Source: Magicicada septendecula (lineage: Eukaryota; Arthropoda; Insecta; Hemiptera; Cicadidae). Taken from it: a stretch of DNA of 64,000 nucleotides. The stretch covers positions 124,347,927 through 124,411,926 of the forward strand of contig CM068367.1 in the NCBI GenBank assembly GCA_034769895.1, in the 5' to 3' direction. Shown one piece after another: positions 13,208-26,503 of the stretch. The position numbers and the translations under genes are program-made. The stretch's first letter is position 1; each line of letters opens with the position of its first letter. The notes under the pieces are model-generated. The model had not been told where the DNA came from. It did no database searches and saw only the letters and a program-made list of their open reading frames with translations.

Positions 13208-14004
13208 ACTTCCATATTCCTTAAGGAATGGAAGTATGGTGATGGCAAAAAAAATCGTGTTCGAGATTATTGCAGATTCTGATTCTACTACACTCAAAAC
13301 ATGAAAAAAAGTCGTTTTCCGAAAAGTGTCTGTGTGTGTGTGTGTCTGTCTGTCTGTGTGTCTGTCTGTGTGTCTGTAGATTTTTTTTCTATGGCAAACG
13401 ATAACTGCCGCAAATTCAAACAGAATCAAATAAGTTTTTGCATGCAGCTTTGATTTGCAGAGTACTCGCGACCTATTGTTTTTGGTGAAGATCGGTTGAG
13501 GGAAAGGGGTAGTTTACCTGCAACAGTTTTTTTTTAGCAAGGGTAATTTTGTTTGTTTGGCAAACGATAACAGCCGCAAATTCAAACAGAATCAAATAAT
13601 GTTTTGCATACAGCCCTGATTTGTAGAGTACTCAAGACCTGTTGTTGTTGGTGAAGATCGGTTAAGGGAAAGGGGTAGTTTACCTGTAACGTTTTATGTT
13701 TTAACAAGGGTATTTCATACGGCAAACGATAACAGCCGCAAATTCAAACAGAATCAAAAGGTTATTTGCATACAGCCCTAAATTGTAGAGTACTCAAGAC
13801 CTATTGTTTTTGGTGAAGATCGGTTAAGGGGAAGGGGTAGTTTACCAGCAACGTTTTTTTATCAAGCGTATTTTCTATGGCAAACGACAACAGCCGCAAA
13901 TTCAAACAGAATCAAATAATTTTTGCATACGTCCCTGAATTGTAGAGGTCTCAATGACGTTCGGTTTTGGTGAAGATCGGTTAAGGGGAAGGGGTAGTTT
14001 ATTT
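13208..14004 (+). mobile_element. HINE-like element lacking its 3' tail
   Basis: Counterpart of 3861-4657, offset 9347, with the same broken final unit. Confidence 0.7.
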
Positions 14005-15001
14005 ACTTCCATATTCCTTAAGGAATGGAAGTATGGTGATGGCAAAAAAAATCGTGTTCGAGATTATTGCAGATTCTGATTCTACTACACTCAAAACATG
14101 AAAAACAGTCGTTTTCCGAAAAGTGTCTGTTTGTGTGTCTGTCTGTCTGTGTGTCTATCTGTGTGTGTGTCTGTAGATTTTATTTCTATGGCAAACGATA
14201 ACAGTCGCAAATTCAAACAGAATCAAATAATTTTTTGCATACAACCCTGATTTGTACAGTACTCGCGATCTATTGTTTTTGGTGAAGATTCGTTGAGGGA
14301 AAGGGGTAGTTTACCGGCAACGGTTTTTTTTTATCAAGGGTAATTTTGTTTGTTTGGCAAACGATAACAGCCGCAAATTCAAACAGAATCAAATAATGTT
14401 TCGCATACAGCCCTAAATTGTAGAGGTCTCACGATCTGTTGATTTTGGTAAAGATCGGTTAAGGGAAAGGGGTAGTTTACGGGTACCGTTTTATGTTTTA
14501 ACAATGGTATTTACTGTGGCAAACGATAACAGCCGCAAATTCAAACAGAATCAAATAATGTTTTGCATACTGCCCTAAATTGTAGAGTTCTCAAGACCTT
14601 TTGTTTTTGCTGAAGATCGGTTAAGGGAAAGGGGTAGTTTACCAGCAACGTTTTATGTTTTTAAGGGTATTTTCTATGGCAAACGATAAGAGCCGCAAAT
14701 TCAAACAGAATCAAATACGTTTTTGCATACAGCCCTGATTTCTTGAGTACTAAAGACCTAATGTTTTTGGTGAAGATCGTTTAAGGGAAAGGGGTAGTTT
14801 ACCCGCCACGTTTTTTGTTTTATCAAGGGTATTTTTTATGGCAAACGATAACAGCCGCAAATTCATACAAAATCATATAATATTTTGCATACAACCCTAA
14901 ATTGTAGAGTTCTCAAGACCTGTCGTTTTTGGTGAAGATCGGTTAAGGGAAAGGGTAAAGGGGTAGTTTACCTGCAACGGTTTTTTATCAAGGGTAATTT
15001 T
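14005..15001 (+). mobile_element. HINE-like element lacking its 3' tail
   Basis: Counterpart of 4658-5654, offset 9347. One visible substitution is in the first unit (GAAGATTCG here, GAAGATCCG there). Confidence 0.7.
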
Positions 15002-16380
15002 ACTTCCATATTCCTTAAGGAATGGAAGTATGGTGATGGCAAAAAAAATCGTGTTCGAGATTATTGCAGATTCTGATTCTACTACACTCAAAACATGAAA
15101 AAAAGTCGTTTTCCGAAAAGTGTCTGTGTGTCTGTCTGTCTGTCTGTCTGTGTGTCTGTCTGTCTGTAGATTTTTTTTCTATGGCAAACGATAACTGCCG
15201 CAAATTCAAACAGAATCAAATAATTTTTTGCATACAGCCCTGATTTGCAGAGTACTCGCGACCTATTGTTTTTGGTGAAGATCGGTTGAGGGAAAGGGGT
15301 AGTTTACCGGCAACGGTTTTTTTTTAGCAAGGGTAATTTTGTTTGTTTGGCAAACGATAACAGCCGCAAATTCAAACAGAATCAAATAATGTTTCGCATA
15401 CAGCCCTGAATTGTAGAGTTCTCAAGATCTGCTGATTTTGGTGAAGATCGGTTAAGGGAAAGGGGTAGTTTACCTGTAACGTTTTATGTTTTAACAAGGG
15501 TATTTCCTATGGCAAACGATAACAGCCGCAAATTCAAACAGAATCAAAAGATTATTTGCATACAGCCCTAAATTGTAGAGTTCTCAAGACCTATTGTTTT
15601 TGGTGAAGTTCGGTTGAGGGAAAGGGGTAGTTTACCAGCCACGTTTTTTGTTTTATCAAGGGTATTTTCTATGGCAAACGATAACAGCCGCAAATTCAAA
15701 CAGAATCAAATACTGTTTTGTATACAGCCCTGATTTGTAGAGTACTCAAGACCTATTGTTTTTGGTGAAGGTCGGTTAAGGGAAAGGGGTAGTTTACCTG
15801 TAACGTTTTATGTTTTAACAAGGGTATTTCATATGGCAAACGATAACAGGCGCAAATTCAAACAGAATGAAAAGATTATTTGCATACAGTGCTAAATTGT
15901 AGAGTTCTCAAGACCTACTGTTTTGGTGAAGATCGGTTGAGGGAAAGGGGTAGTTTACCTGCAACGTTTTTTTATCAAGCGTATTTTCTATGGCAAACGA
16001 TAACAGCCGCAAATTCAAACAGAATCAAGTAATTTTTTGCATACGTTCCTGAATTGTAGAGGTCTCAATGACTTTCGATTTTGGTGAAGATCGGTTAAGG
16101 GGAAGGGGTAGTTTACCTGCAACCTTTTACGTTTTAACAAGAGTAAAGTACTTGAAAATTTATTTAAACTTTTTGAAACAATGGTAATTGTTAAAAATAA
16201 AATAATTTTGTTGCCAGGCAATAAAATTATAATTTTTTCATTTTAATGTAATATAATATTTTTCATTTAATACAGCAATAAAAAGGCAGGTAAGACACAG
16301 CCTGGCTGTTTGGCTGAAAATGATTTTAAATATAAATCTTAGAATATGGAAGTCATGTATGGTTCTCCATACCGATATTT
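15002..16380 (+). mobile_element. HINE-like element, complete, tail A
   Basis: Counterpart of 5655-7672 with a single copy of the four-unit block. Confidence 0.75.
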
Positions 16381-17428
16381 ACTTCCATATTCCTTAAGGA
16401 ATGGAAGTATGGTGATGGCAAAAAAAATCGTGATCGAGATTATTGCAGATTCTGATTCTACTACACTCAAAACATGAAAAAAAGTCGTTTTCAGAAAAGT
16501 GTCTGTGTGTGTGTCTGTCTGTCTGTCTGTCTATCTATAGAATTTTTTCTATGGCAAACGATAACTGCCGCAAATTCAAACAGAATCAAATAATTTTTTG
16601 CATACAGTCCTGATTTGCAGAGTTCTCGCGACCTGTTGTTTTTGGTGAAGATCGGTTGAGGGAAAGGGGTAGTTTACCAGCAACGGTTTTTTTTCAGCAA
16701 GGGTAATTTTGTTTGTTTGGCAAACGATAACAGCCGCAAATTCAAACAGAATCAAATAATGTTTCGCATACAGCCCTCAATTGTAGATTTCTCAAGAGTT
16801 GTTGATTTTGGTGAAGATCGGTTAAGGGAAAGGGGTAGTTTACCTGTAACGTTTTATGTTTTAACAAGGGTATTTCTTATGGCAAACGATAACAGCCGCA
16901 AATTCAAACAGAATCAAAAGATTATTTTGCATACAGCCCTAAATTGTAGAGTTCTCAAGACCTATTGTTTTTGGTGAAGATCGGTTGAGGGAAAGGGGTA
17001 GTTTACCTGCAACGTTTTTTTAACAAGGGTATTTTCTATGGCAAACGCTAAGAGCCTCAAATTCAAACAGAATCAAATAATTTTTTGCATACGTCCCTGA
17101 ATTGTAGAGGTCTCAATGACTTTCGATTTTGGTGAAGATCGGTTTAGGGAAAGGGGTAGTTTACCGGCAACCTTTTACGTTTTAACAAGAGTAAAGTACT
17201 TGAAAATTTATTTAAACTTTTTGAAACAATGGTAATTGTTAAAAATAAAATAATTTTGTTGCCAGGCAATAAAATTATAATTTTTTCATTTTAATGTAAT
17301 ATAATATTTTTCATTTAATACAGCAATAAAAAGGCAGGTAAGACACAGCCTGGCTGTTTGGCTGAAAATGATTTTAAATATAAATCTTAGAATATGGAAG
17401 TCATGTATGGTTCTCCATACCGATATTT
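16381..17428 (+). mobile_element. HINE-like element, complete, tail A
   Basis: Last element of copy B, counterpart of 7673-8720. Confidence 0.75.
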
Positions 17429-18645
17429 ACTTCCATATTCCTTAAGGAATGGAAGTATGGTGATGGCAAAAAAATCGTGTTCGAGATTATTGCAGATTCT
17501 GATTCTACTACACTCAAAACATGAAAAAAAGTCGTTTTCCGAAAAGTGTCTGTGTGTGTGTGTGTCTGTCTGTCTGTGTGTCTGTCTGTGTGTCTGTAGA
17601 TTTTTTTTCTATGGCAAACGATAACTGCCGCAAATTCAAACAGAATCAAATAAGTTTTTGCATGCAGCTTTGATTTGCAGAGTACTCGCGACCTATTGTT
17701 TTTGGTGAAGATCGGTTGAGGGAAAGGGGTAGTTTACCTGCAACAGTTTTTTTTTAGCAAGGGTAATTTTGTTTGTTTGGCAAACGATAACAGCCGCAAA
17801 TTCAAACAGAATCAAATAATGTTTCGCATACAGCCCTGAATTGTAGAGTTCTCAAGATCTGTTGATTTTGGTGAAGATCGGTAAAGGGAAAGGGGTAGTT
17901 TACCTGTAACGTTTTATGTTTTAACAAGGGTATTTCCTATGGCAAACGATAACAGCCGCAAATTTAAACAGAATCAAAAGATTATTTGCATACAGCCGTA
18001 AATTGTAGTGTGCTCAAGACCTGTTGTTTTTGGTGAAGTTCGGTTGAGGAAAAGGGGTAGTTTACCTGCAACGTTTTTTTAACAAGGGTATTTTCTATGG
18101 CAAACGATAACAGCCGCAAATTCAAACAGAATCAAATAATGTTCTGCATTCAGCCCTGATTTGTAGAGTACTCAAGACCTATTGTTTTTGGTGAAGATCG
18201 GTTAAGGGGAAGGGGTAGTTTACCTGCAACGTTTTTTTATCAAGCGTATTTTCTATGGCAAACGATAACAGCCGCAAATTCAAACAGAATCAAATAATTT
18301 TTTGCATACGTCCCTAAATTGTAGAGGTCTCAATGACTTTCGATTTTGGTGAAGATCGGTTAAGGGGAAAGGGTAGTTTACCAGCAACCTTTTACGTTTT
18401 AACAAGAGTAAAGTACTTGAAAATTTATTTAAACTTTTTGAAACAATGGTAATTGTTAAAAATACAATAATTTTGTTGCCAGGCAATAAAATTATAATTT
18501 TTTCATTTTAATGTAATATAATATTTTTCATTTAATACAGCAATAAAAAGGCAGGTAAGACACAGCCTGGCTGTTTGGGTGAAAATGATTTTAAATATAA
18601 ATCTTAGAATATGGAAGTCATGTATGGTTCTCCATACCGATATTT
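17429..18645 (+). mobile_element. HINE-like element, complete, tail A
   Basis: First element of copy C, at offset 8708 from 8721-9937. Followed by an orphan unit at 18646-18809. Confidence 0.75.
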
Positions 18646-18809
18646 TCTATAGTAAACGATAACAGCCGCAAATTCAAACAGAATCAAATGATGTTTTGCA
18701 TACAGCCCTGTATTGTAGAGTTCTCAATACGTATTGGTGTTGGTGAAGTTCGGTTAAGGGAAAGGGGTAGTTTACCAGCAACATTTTATGTTTTAACAAG
18801 GGTAATTTT

Positions 18810-20671
18810 ACTTCCATATTCCTTAAGGAATGGAAGTATGGTGATGGCAAAAAAAATCGTGTTCGAGATTATTGCAGATTCTTATTCTACTACACTCAAA
18901 ACATGAAAAAAAGTCGTTTTCCGAAAAGTGTCTGTGTGTCTGTCTGTGTGTCTGTCTGTCTGTGTGTCTGTCTGTCTGTCTGTAGATTTTTTTTCTATGG
19001 CAAACGATAACTGCCGCAAATTCAAACAGAATCAAATAATTTTTTGCATACAGCCCGGTTTTGCAGAGTTCTCGCGACCTATTGTTTTTGGTGAAGATCG
19101 GTTGAGGGAAAGGGGTAGTTTACCAGCAACGGTTTTTTTTTAGCAAGGGTAATTTTGTTTGTTTGGCAAACGATAACAGCCGCAAATTCAAACAGAATCA
19201 AATAATGTTTCGCATACAGCACTGAATTGTAGAGTTCTCAAGACTTATTGTTTTTGGTGAAGATCGGTTAAGGGAAAGGGGTAGTTTACCTGTAACGTTT
19301 TATGTTTTAACAAGGGTATTTCCTATGGCAAACGATAACAGCCGCAAATTCAAACAGAATAAAAAGATTATTTGCATACAGCCCTAAATTGTAGAGTTCT
19401 CAATACCTTTTGTTTTTGGTGAAGATCGGTTAAGGGAAAGGGGTAGTTTACCTACAACGTTTTTTTAACAAGGGTATTTTCTATGGCAAACGATAACAGC
19501 CGCAAATTCAAACAGAATCAAATAATTTTCTGCATACAGCCCTGATTTGTAGAGTACTCACGACCTATTGTTTTTGGTGAAGATCGGTTGAGGGGAAGGG
19601 GTAGTTTACCAGCAACGTTTTTTATCATGCGTATTTTCTATGGCAAACGACAACTGCCGCAAATTCAAACAGAATCAAATAATGTTTTGCATACAGGCCT
19701 GGTTTGTAGAGTACTCGCGACCTATTGTTTTTGGTGAAGATCGGTTGAGGGGAAGGGGTAGTTTACCTGCTACGGTTTTTTTTATCAAGGGAAATTTTTT
19801 TTTTTTGGCAAACGATAGCCGCAAATTCAAACAGAATCAAATAATGTTTCGCATACTGCCCTGAATTGTAGATTTCTCAAGACCTGTTGTTTTTGGTGAA
19901 GATCGGTTGAGGGAAAGGGGTAGTTTACCTGTAACGTTTTATGTTTTAACAAGGGTATTTCCTATGGCAAACGATAACAGCCGCAAATTCAAACAGAATC
20001 AAAAGATTATTTGCATACGGCCCTAAATTGTAGAGTTCACAAGACCTATTGTTTTTGGTGAAGATCGGTTGAGGGAAAGGGGTAGTTTACCTGCAACGTT
20101 TTTTTAACAAGGGTATTTTCTATGGCAAACGATAACAGCCGCAAATTCAAACAGAATCAAATAATGTTTTGCATACAGCCCTGATTTGTAGAGTACTCAA
20201 GACCTATTGTTTTTGGTGAAGATCGGTTAAGGGGAAGGGGTAGTTTACCTGCAACGTTTTTTTATCAAGCGTATTTTCTATGGCAAACGATAACAGCCGC
20301 AAATTCAAACAGAATCAAATAATTTTTTGCATACGTCCCTGAATTGTAGAGGTCTCAATGACTTTCGATTTTGGTGAAGATCGGTTAAGGGGAAGGGGTA
20401 GTTTACCTGCAACCTTTTACGTTTTAACAAGAGTAAAGTACTTGAAAATTTATTTAAACTTTTTGAAACAATGGTAATTGTTAAAAATAAAATAATTTTG
20501 TTGCCAGGCAATAAAATTATAATTTTTTCATTTTAATGTAATATAATATTTTTCATTTAATACAGCAATAAAAAGGCAGGTAAGACACAGCCTGGCTGTT
20601 TGGCTGAAAATGATTTTAAATATAAATCTTAGAATATGGAAGTCATGTATGGTTCTCCATACCGATATTTT
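18810..20671 (+). mobile_element. HINE-like element, complete, tail A
   Basis: Counterpart of 10102-11963. Confidence 0.75.
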
Positions 20672-20806
20672 ACTTCCATATTCCTTAAGGAATGGAAGTA
20701 TGGTGATGGCAAAAAAAATCGTGTTCGAGATTATTGCAGATTCTGATTCTACTACACTCAAAACATGAAAAAAAGTCGTTTTCCGAAAAGTGTCTGTGTG
20801 TGTGTG

Positions 20807-20863
<57 letters not shown>

Positions 20864-21916
20864 GTCTGTAGATTTTTTTCCTATGGCAAACGATAACTGC
20901 CGCAAATTCAAACAGAATCAAATAATTTTTTGCATGCAGCCCTGATTTGCAGAGTACTCGCGACCTATTGTTTTTGGTGAAGATCGGTTGAGGGAAAGGG
21001 GTAGTTTACCAGCAACGGTTTTTTTTTAGCAAGGGTAATTTTGTTTGTTTGGCAAACGATAACAGCCGCAAATTCAAACAGAATCAAATAATGTTTTGCA
21101 TACAGCCCTGATTTGTAGAGTACTCAAGACCTATTGTTTTTGGTGAAGATCGGATAAGGGAAAGGGGTAGTTTACCTGTAACGTTTTATGTTTTAACAAG
21201 GGTATTTCTTATGGCAAACGATAACAGCCGCAAATTCAAACAGAATCAAAAGATTATTTGCATACACCCCTAAATTGTAGAGGTCTCAAGACCTATTGTT
21301 TTTGGTGAAGATCGGTTGAGGGAAAGGGGTAGTTTACCTGCAACGTTTTTTAACAAGGGTTTTTTCTATGGCAAACGATAACAGCCGCAAATTCAAACAG
21401 AATCAAATAATGTTTTGCATACAGCCCTTATTTGTAGAGTACTCAAGACCTATTGTTTTTGGTGAAGATCGGTTAAGGGGAAGAGGTAGTTTACCTGCAA
21501 CGTTTTTTTATCAAGCGTATTTTCTATGGCAAACGATAACAGCCGCAAATTCAAACAGAATCAAAAGATTATTTGCATACGTCCCTGAATTGTAGAGGTC
21601 TCAAAGATTTTCGATTTTGGTGAAGATCGGTTAAGGGGAAGGGGTAGTTTACCTGCAACCTTTTACGTTTTAACAAGAGTAAAGTACTTGAAAATTTATT
21701 TAAACTTTTTGAAACAATGGTAATTGTTAAAAATAAAATAATTTTGTTGCCAGGCAATAAAATTATAATTTTTTCATTTTAATGTAATATAATATTTTTC
21801 ATTTAATAAAGCAATAAAAAGGCAGGTAAGACACAGCCTGGCTGTTTGGCTGAAAATGATTTTAAATATAAATCTTAGAATATGGAAGTCATGTATGGTT
21901 CTCCATACCGATATTT
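20672..21916 (+). mobile_element. HINE-like element with long GTCT tract, tail A
   Basis: Counterpart of 11964-13207. The length difference of one base comes from microsatellite and homopolymer changes around 20800-20880. Confidence 0.75.
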
Positions 21917-23150
21917 ACTTCCATATTCCTTAAGGAATGGAAGTATGGTGATGGCAAAAAAAATCGTGTTCGAGATTATTGCAGATTCTGATTCTACTAC
22001 ACTCAAAACATGAAAAAAAGTCGTTTTCCGAAAAGTGTCTGTGTGTGTGTGTGTGTGTCTGTCTGTCTGTCTGTCTGTCTGTGTGTCTGTCTGTGTGTCT
22101 GTAGATTTTTTTTCTATGGCAAACGATAACTGCCGCAAATTCAAACAGAATCAAATAAGTTTTTGCATGCAGCTTTGATTTGCAGAGTACTCGCGACCTA
22201 TTGTTTTTGGTGAAGATCGGTTGAGGGAAAGGGGTAGTTTACCTGCAACAGTTTTTTTTTAGCAAGGGTAATTTTGTTTGTTTGGCAAACGATAACAGCC
22301 GCAAATTCAAACAGAATCAAATAATGTTTCGCATACAGCCCTGAATTGTAGAGTTCTCAAGATCTGTTGATTTTGGTGAAGATCGGTAAAGGGAAAGGGG
22401 TAGTTTACCTGTAACGTTTTATGTTTTAACAAGGGTATTTCCTATGGCAAACGATAACAGCCGCAAATTCAAACAGAATCAAAAGATTATTTGCATACAG
22501 CCGTAAATTGTAGAGTGCTCAAGACCTGTTGTTTTTGGTGAAGTTCGGTTGAGGAAAAGGGGTAGTTTACCTGCAACGTTTTTTTAACAAGGGTATTTTC
22601 TATGGCAAACGATAACAGCCGCAAATTCGAACAGAATCAAATAATGTTTTGCATACAGCCCTGGTTTGTAGAGTACTCAAGACCTAATGTTTTTGGTGAA
22701 GATCGGTTAAGGGGAAGGGGTAGTTTACCTGCAACGTTTTTTTATCAAGCGTATTTTCTATGGCAAACGATAACAGCCGCAAATTCAAATAGAATCAAAT
22801 AATTTTTTGCATACATCCCTAAATTGTAGAGGTCTCAATGACTTTCGATTTTGGTGAAGATCGGTTAAGGGGAAGGGGTAGTTTACCAGCAACCTTTTAC
22901 GTTTTAACAAGAGTAAAGTACTTGAAAATTTATTTAAACTTTTTGAAACAATGGTAATTGTTAAAAATATAAGAATTTTGTTGCCAGGCAATAAAATTAT
23001 AATTTTTTCATTTTAATGTAATATAATATTTTTCATTTAATACAGCAATAAAAAGGCAGGTAAGACACAGCCTGGCTGTTTGGGTGAAAATGATTTTAAA
23101 TATAAATCTTAGAATATGGAAGTCATGTATGGTTCTCCATACCGATATTT
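21917..23150 (+). mobile_element. HINE-like element, complete, tail A, register switch
   Basis: The left part resembles the fourth-position element. The units after 22321 match the first-position element (about 1001 and 9110). It is therefore a recombinant of two element types. Followed by an orphan unit at 23151-23315. Confidence 0.7.
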
Positions 23151-23315
23151 TCTATAGTAAACGATAACAGCCGCAAATTCAAACAGAATCAAATGATGTT
23201 TTGCATACAGCCCTGTATTGTAGAGTTCTCAATACGTATTGGTGTTGGTGAAGTTCGGTTAAGGGAAAGGGGTAGTTTACCAGCAACATTTTATGTTTTA
23301 ACAAGGGTAATTTTT

Positions 23316-24983
23316 ACTTCCATATTCCTTAAGGAATGGAAGTATGGTGATGGCAAAAAAAATCGTGTTCGAGATTATTGCAGATTCTGATTCTACTACA
23401 CTCAAAACATGAAAAAAAGTCGTTTTCCGAAAAGTGTCTGTGTGTCTGTCTGTCTGTCTGTCTGTCTATCTGTGTGTCTGTAGATTTTTTTTCTATGGCA
23501 AACGATAACTGCCGCAAATTCAAACAGAATCAAATAATTTTTTGCATACAGCCCGGTTTTGCAGAGTTCTCGCGACCTATTGTTTTTGGTGAAGATCGGT
23601 TGAGGGAAAGGGGTAGTTTACCTGCAACGGTTTTTTTTTAGCAAGGGTAATTTTGTTTGTTTGGCAAACGATAACAGCCGCAAATTCAAACAGAATCAAA
23701 TAATGTTTCGCATACAGCCCTGAATTGTAGAGTTCTCAAGACCTGTTGTTTTTGGTGAAGATCGGTTAAGGGAAAGGGGTAGTTTACCTGTAACGTTTTA
23801 TGTTTTAACAAGGGTATTTCCTATGGCAAACGATAACAGCCGCAAATTCAAACAGAATGAAAAGATTATTTGCATACAGCCCTAAATTGTAGAGTTCTCA
23901 ATATCTTTTGTTTTTGGTGAAGATCGGTTAAGGGAAAGGGGTAGTTTACCTACAACGTTTTTTTAACAAGGGTATTTTCTATGGCAAACGATAACAGCCG
24001 CAAATTCAAACAGAATCAAATAATTTGCTGCATACAGCCCTGATTTGTAGAGTACTCAAGACCTGTTGTTTTTGGTGAAGATCGGTTGAGGGGAAGGGGT
24101 AGTTTACCAGCAACGTTTTTTATCATGCGTATTTTCTATGGCAAACGACAACTGCCGCAAATTCAAACAGAATCAAATAATTTTTTGCATACAGCCCTGA
24201 TTTGTAGAGTACTCGCGACCTATTGTTTTTGGTGAAGATCGGTTGAGGGGAAGGGGTAGTTTACCTGCAACGGTTTTTTTTATCAAAAAAATTTATTTTT
24301 TTTTGGCAAACGATAACAGCCGCAAATTCAAACAGAATCAAATAATGTTTCGCATACAGCCCTGAATTGTAGATTTCTCAAGACCTATTGTTTTTGGTGA
24401 AGATCGGTTGAGGGAAAGGGGTAGTTTACCTGCAACGTTTTTTTAACAAGGGTATTTTCTATGGCAAACGATAACAGCCGCAAATTCAAACAGAATCAAA
24501 TAATGTTTTGCATACAGTCCTGATTTGTAGAGTACTCAAGACCTATTGTTTTTGGTGAAGATCGGTTAAGGGGAAGGGGTAGTTTACCTGCAACGTTTTT
24601 TTATCAAGCGTATTTTCTATGGCAAACGATAACAGCCGCAAATTCAAACAGAATCAAATAATTTTTTGCATACGTCCCTGAATTGTAGAGGTCTCAATGA
24701 CTTTCGATTTTGGTGAAGATCGGTTAAGGGGAAGGGGTAGTTTACCTGCAACTTTTTACGTTTTAACAAGAGTAAATTACTTGAAAATTTATTTAAACTT
24801 TTTGAAACAATGGTAATTGTTAAAAATAAAATAATTTTGTTGCCAGGCAATAAAATTATAATTTTTTCATTTTAATATAAATCATGTATAAAAGAAAATA
24901 TATCGCGCTTGGCAGGCGATATTAAGATTTAAATATAAATCTTAGAATATGGAAGTCATGTATGGTTCTCCATACCGATATTT
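23316..24983 (+). mobile_element. HINE-like element, complete, tail A' (array terminus)
   Basis: Last copy of block 1. The tail departs from type A after 24870 and carries a second hairpin: ATATCGC (24900-24906) pairing with GCGATAT (24916-24922). A 9-bp stem TAAGATTTA/TAAATCTTA (24923-24944, loop AATA) and the usual terminal hairpin follow. Non-repetitive DNA starts right after 24983. Confidence 0.75.
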
Positions 24984-26503
24984 TCAAAAAAATTCACTGA
25001 TACTAGACAGTGCTTTCTCCTCTAACTATGACGGTAGGTTTGTGTTACACGTACTCTTAGTTTAGTCTCCACCAGGGGCGAATGCACGGGAAAACAAATA
25101 CGGGAATCCTTAAAAAAATTCCTACAACCATAATTATGGAAAGCTATTAATTATGTTTTTCCTGCCGTTTTCATTTTAAAACGTTCCGAAACAACACATG
25201 TACTCCTCTTCATAATTTACTCACCTCAACGAACATTTTCCATCAAAATCTTCTCTGGGCCCGCCAGTGATTTTAGTGAGATCTCCTAGCCAAAAACGAT
25301 GGTGTCACAGACTCGGACAACTAAAATTCAGTGACACTTTTCCAACAGGGATAAATTATATTACCTCATACATACATCTGAACAAGTAGGCTACTCTAAA
25401 AAAAATATATGGTGACTGATCTGTAAGAAAGTTCACAATATGCCGAGAGGGAAAGTGTTTGAGGTCGACTGGCGGACTCCACCACTGATTCGACGATGAA
25501 AGTGTAAACAATTTACAATTTACTTCAGCGGCTGATAGAATTATTGAGTTTACCGTATCTATTATATACCTTTATTTTGAACACGACTTAAGGGATTATA
25601 AAGAAAAGAAGAACTAATTATTTGGAGAACGGAGGCCCAGCGATACTTGTTTGTGGGAAAATGACAGAAATATTAAAGCCTTTACACAGGGATGACTCAG
25701 AAATGAGCTCAAATTCTCGCACACAATTCGCCCATGATATGCCGTCAGCCGACTCCCCCCCCCCCCATATATACATTAAGATTTTTCGTAGTTTGTGTAT
25801 TATTATAGTTATAGTATACTCAAGTTTGGGATAACACAATTTCTACTCACGGCAACCAAAATAACTAACGAGGTTTAAATACGTTACAAAACAACAGCCA
25901 AATTGTATTTGTACGGTAACAAAAAATACGATGTTTGTTCTTTGAAATAAACAGTTAATTTCGCTCTCAATGACCTTACACGATGATAACTACGACAAAC
26001 TTCCCGCATACTCCACGAAATTTGGCAATCACACGGTTCTACCTGCTGTATTTTACCTTATCTGCACGACTGCTGACACACATGATAAAACTGAAACACG
26101 TCTTACTCGTAAACAACGGAACCGAGTCCTATTCATAACCTAACGATAAAAACCATGCGTACGGTTTTTGGTTTACTTATTGTGTTAAGAACCTTAAAAT
26201 AATCGAACTGTTGATATTCTGTACGAAAAATAACTTAAACTAGAAATAACTAGAAAAATAACTAAAAATGCTTAGAAGTACGATTTTGTATTATGCAATC
26301 GTTTTATCTGGACGGCATGTTTTCTTCACTTGGGCGATATACAAACAGGAGATCATGAAAACAATGGACATAACATTTGGGACCATATAAATCCGTTTAG
26401 TACACCAATATGCCTTCGTCATCATGAACGTGTAAAATTGACTGGTAGAATTGTGTTGGCTGCAATCTCAAAACATCGACGGGAAAGAAGACGAAACTGT
26501 GGC
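24984..26503. other. Inter-array DNA, no recognisable gene
   Basis: AT-rich with stops in all frames. CAGGGGCGAATGCACGGG at about 25075 resembles a hAT-type terminal repeat, but I find no matching partner. A C-homopolymer lies at about 25756-25766. The frame pair near 25620-25839 has no recognisable domain. Confidence 0.5.

Larger units (their letters stand above)
8721..17428 (+). repeat. Higher-order repeat, copy B (8708 bp)
   Basis: Seven element copies in fixed order. Positions in B correspond to positions in C at a constant offset of 8708, becoming 8709 after the long GTCT tract, and the aligned stretches I compared are nearly identical. The amplification is therefore recent or continually homogenised. 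An assembly artefact cannot be ruled out from sequence alone. Confidence 0.85.
17429..21916 (+). repeat. Higher-order repeat, copy C (partial)
   Basis: The first three elements of the 8.7-kb unit are repeated a third time. From about 22150 the order changes. The next element resembles the first element of the unit rather than the fourth, so copy C switches register and the array ends two elements later. Confidence 0.8.
1..24983 (+). repeat. Block 1: head-to-tail array of HINE-like (non-autonomous Helentron) elements
   Basis: About eighteen element copies follow one another on the plus strand. Each is built of a 28-bp palindrome with arms ACTTCCA/TGGAAGT around TTCCTTAAGGAA, a conserved leader, a GT/GTCT microsatellite, several ~160-bp units and a tail ending in the hairpin GTATGG-TTCT-CCATAC. 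Spacing between successive unit starts is 158-163 bp (for example 969, 1128, 1288, 1446). The order of palindrome, GTCY-type microsatellite, 150-160 bp core repeats and terminal hairpin is the known plan of DINE-1, pearl and mini-me elements, now grouped as Helentron-associated elements. No Rep or helicase frame is present, so the copies would depend on a helper elsewhere. Short open frames inside the array (62-93 codons) are by-products of the repeat. Family assignment is by architecture, not by database match. Confidence 0.8.

Noticed and set aside
1..24983. CRISPR-like array because of regular ~160-bp spacing
   Set aside because: There is no short repeat with unique spacers. The whole unit is repeated, and the context is eukaryotic.
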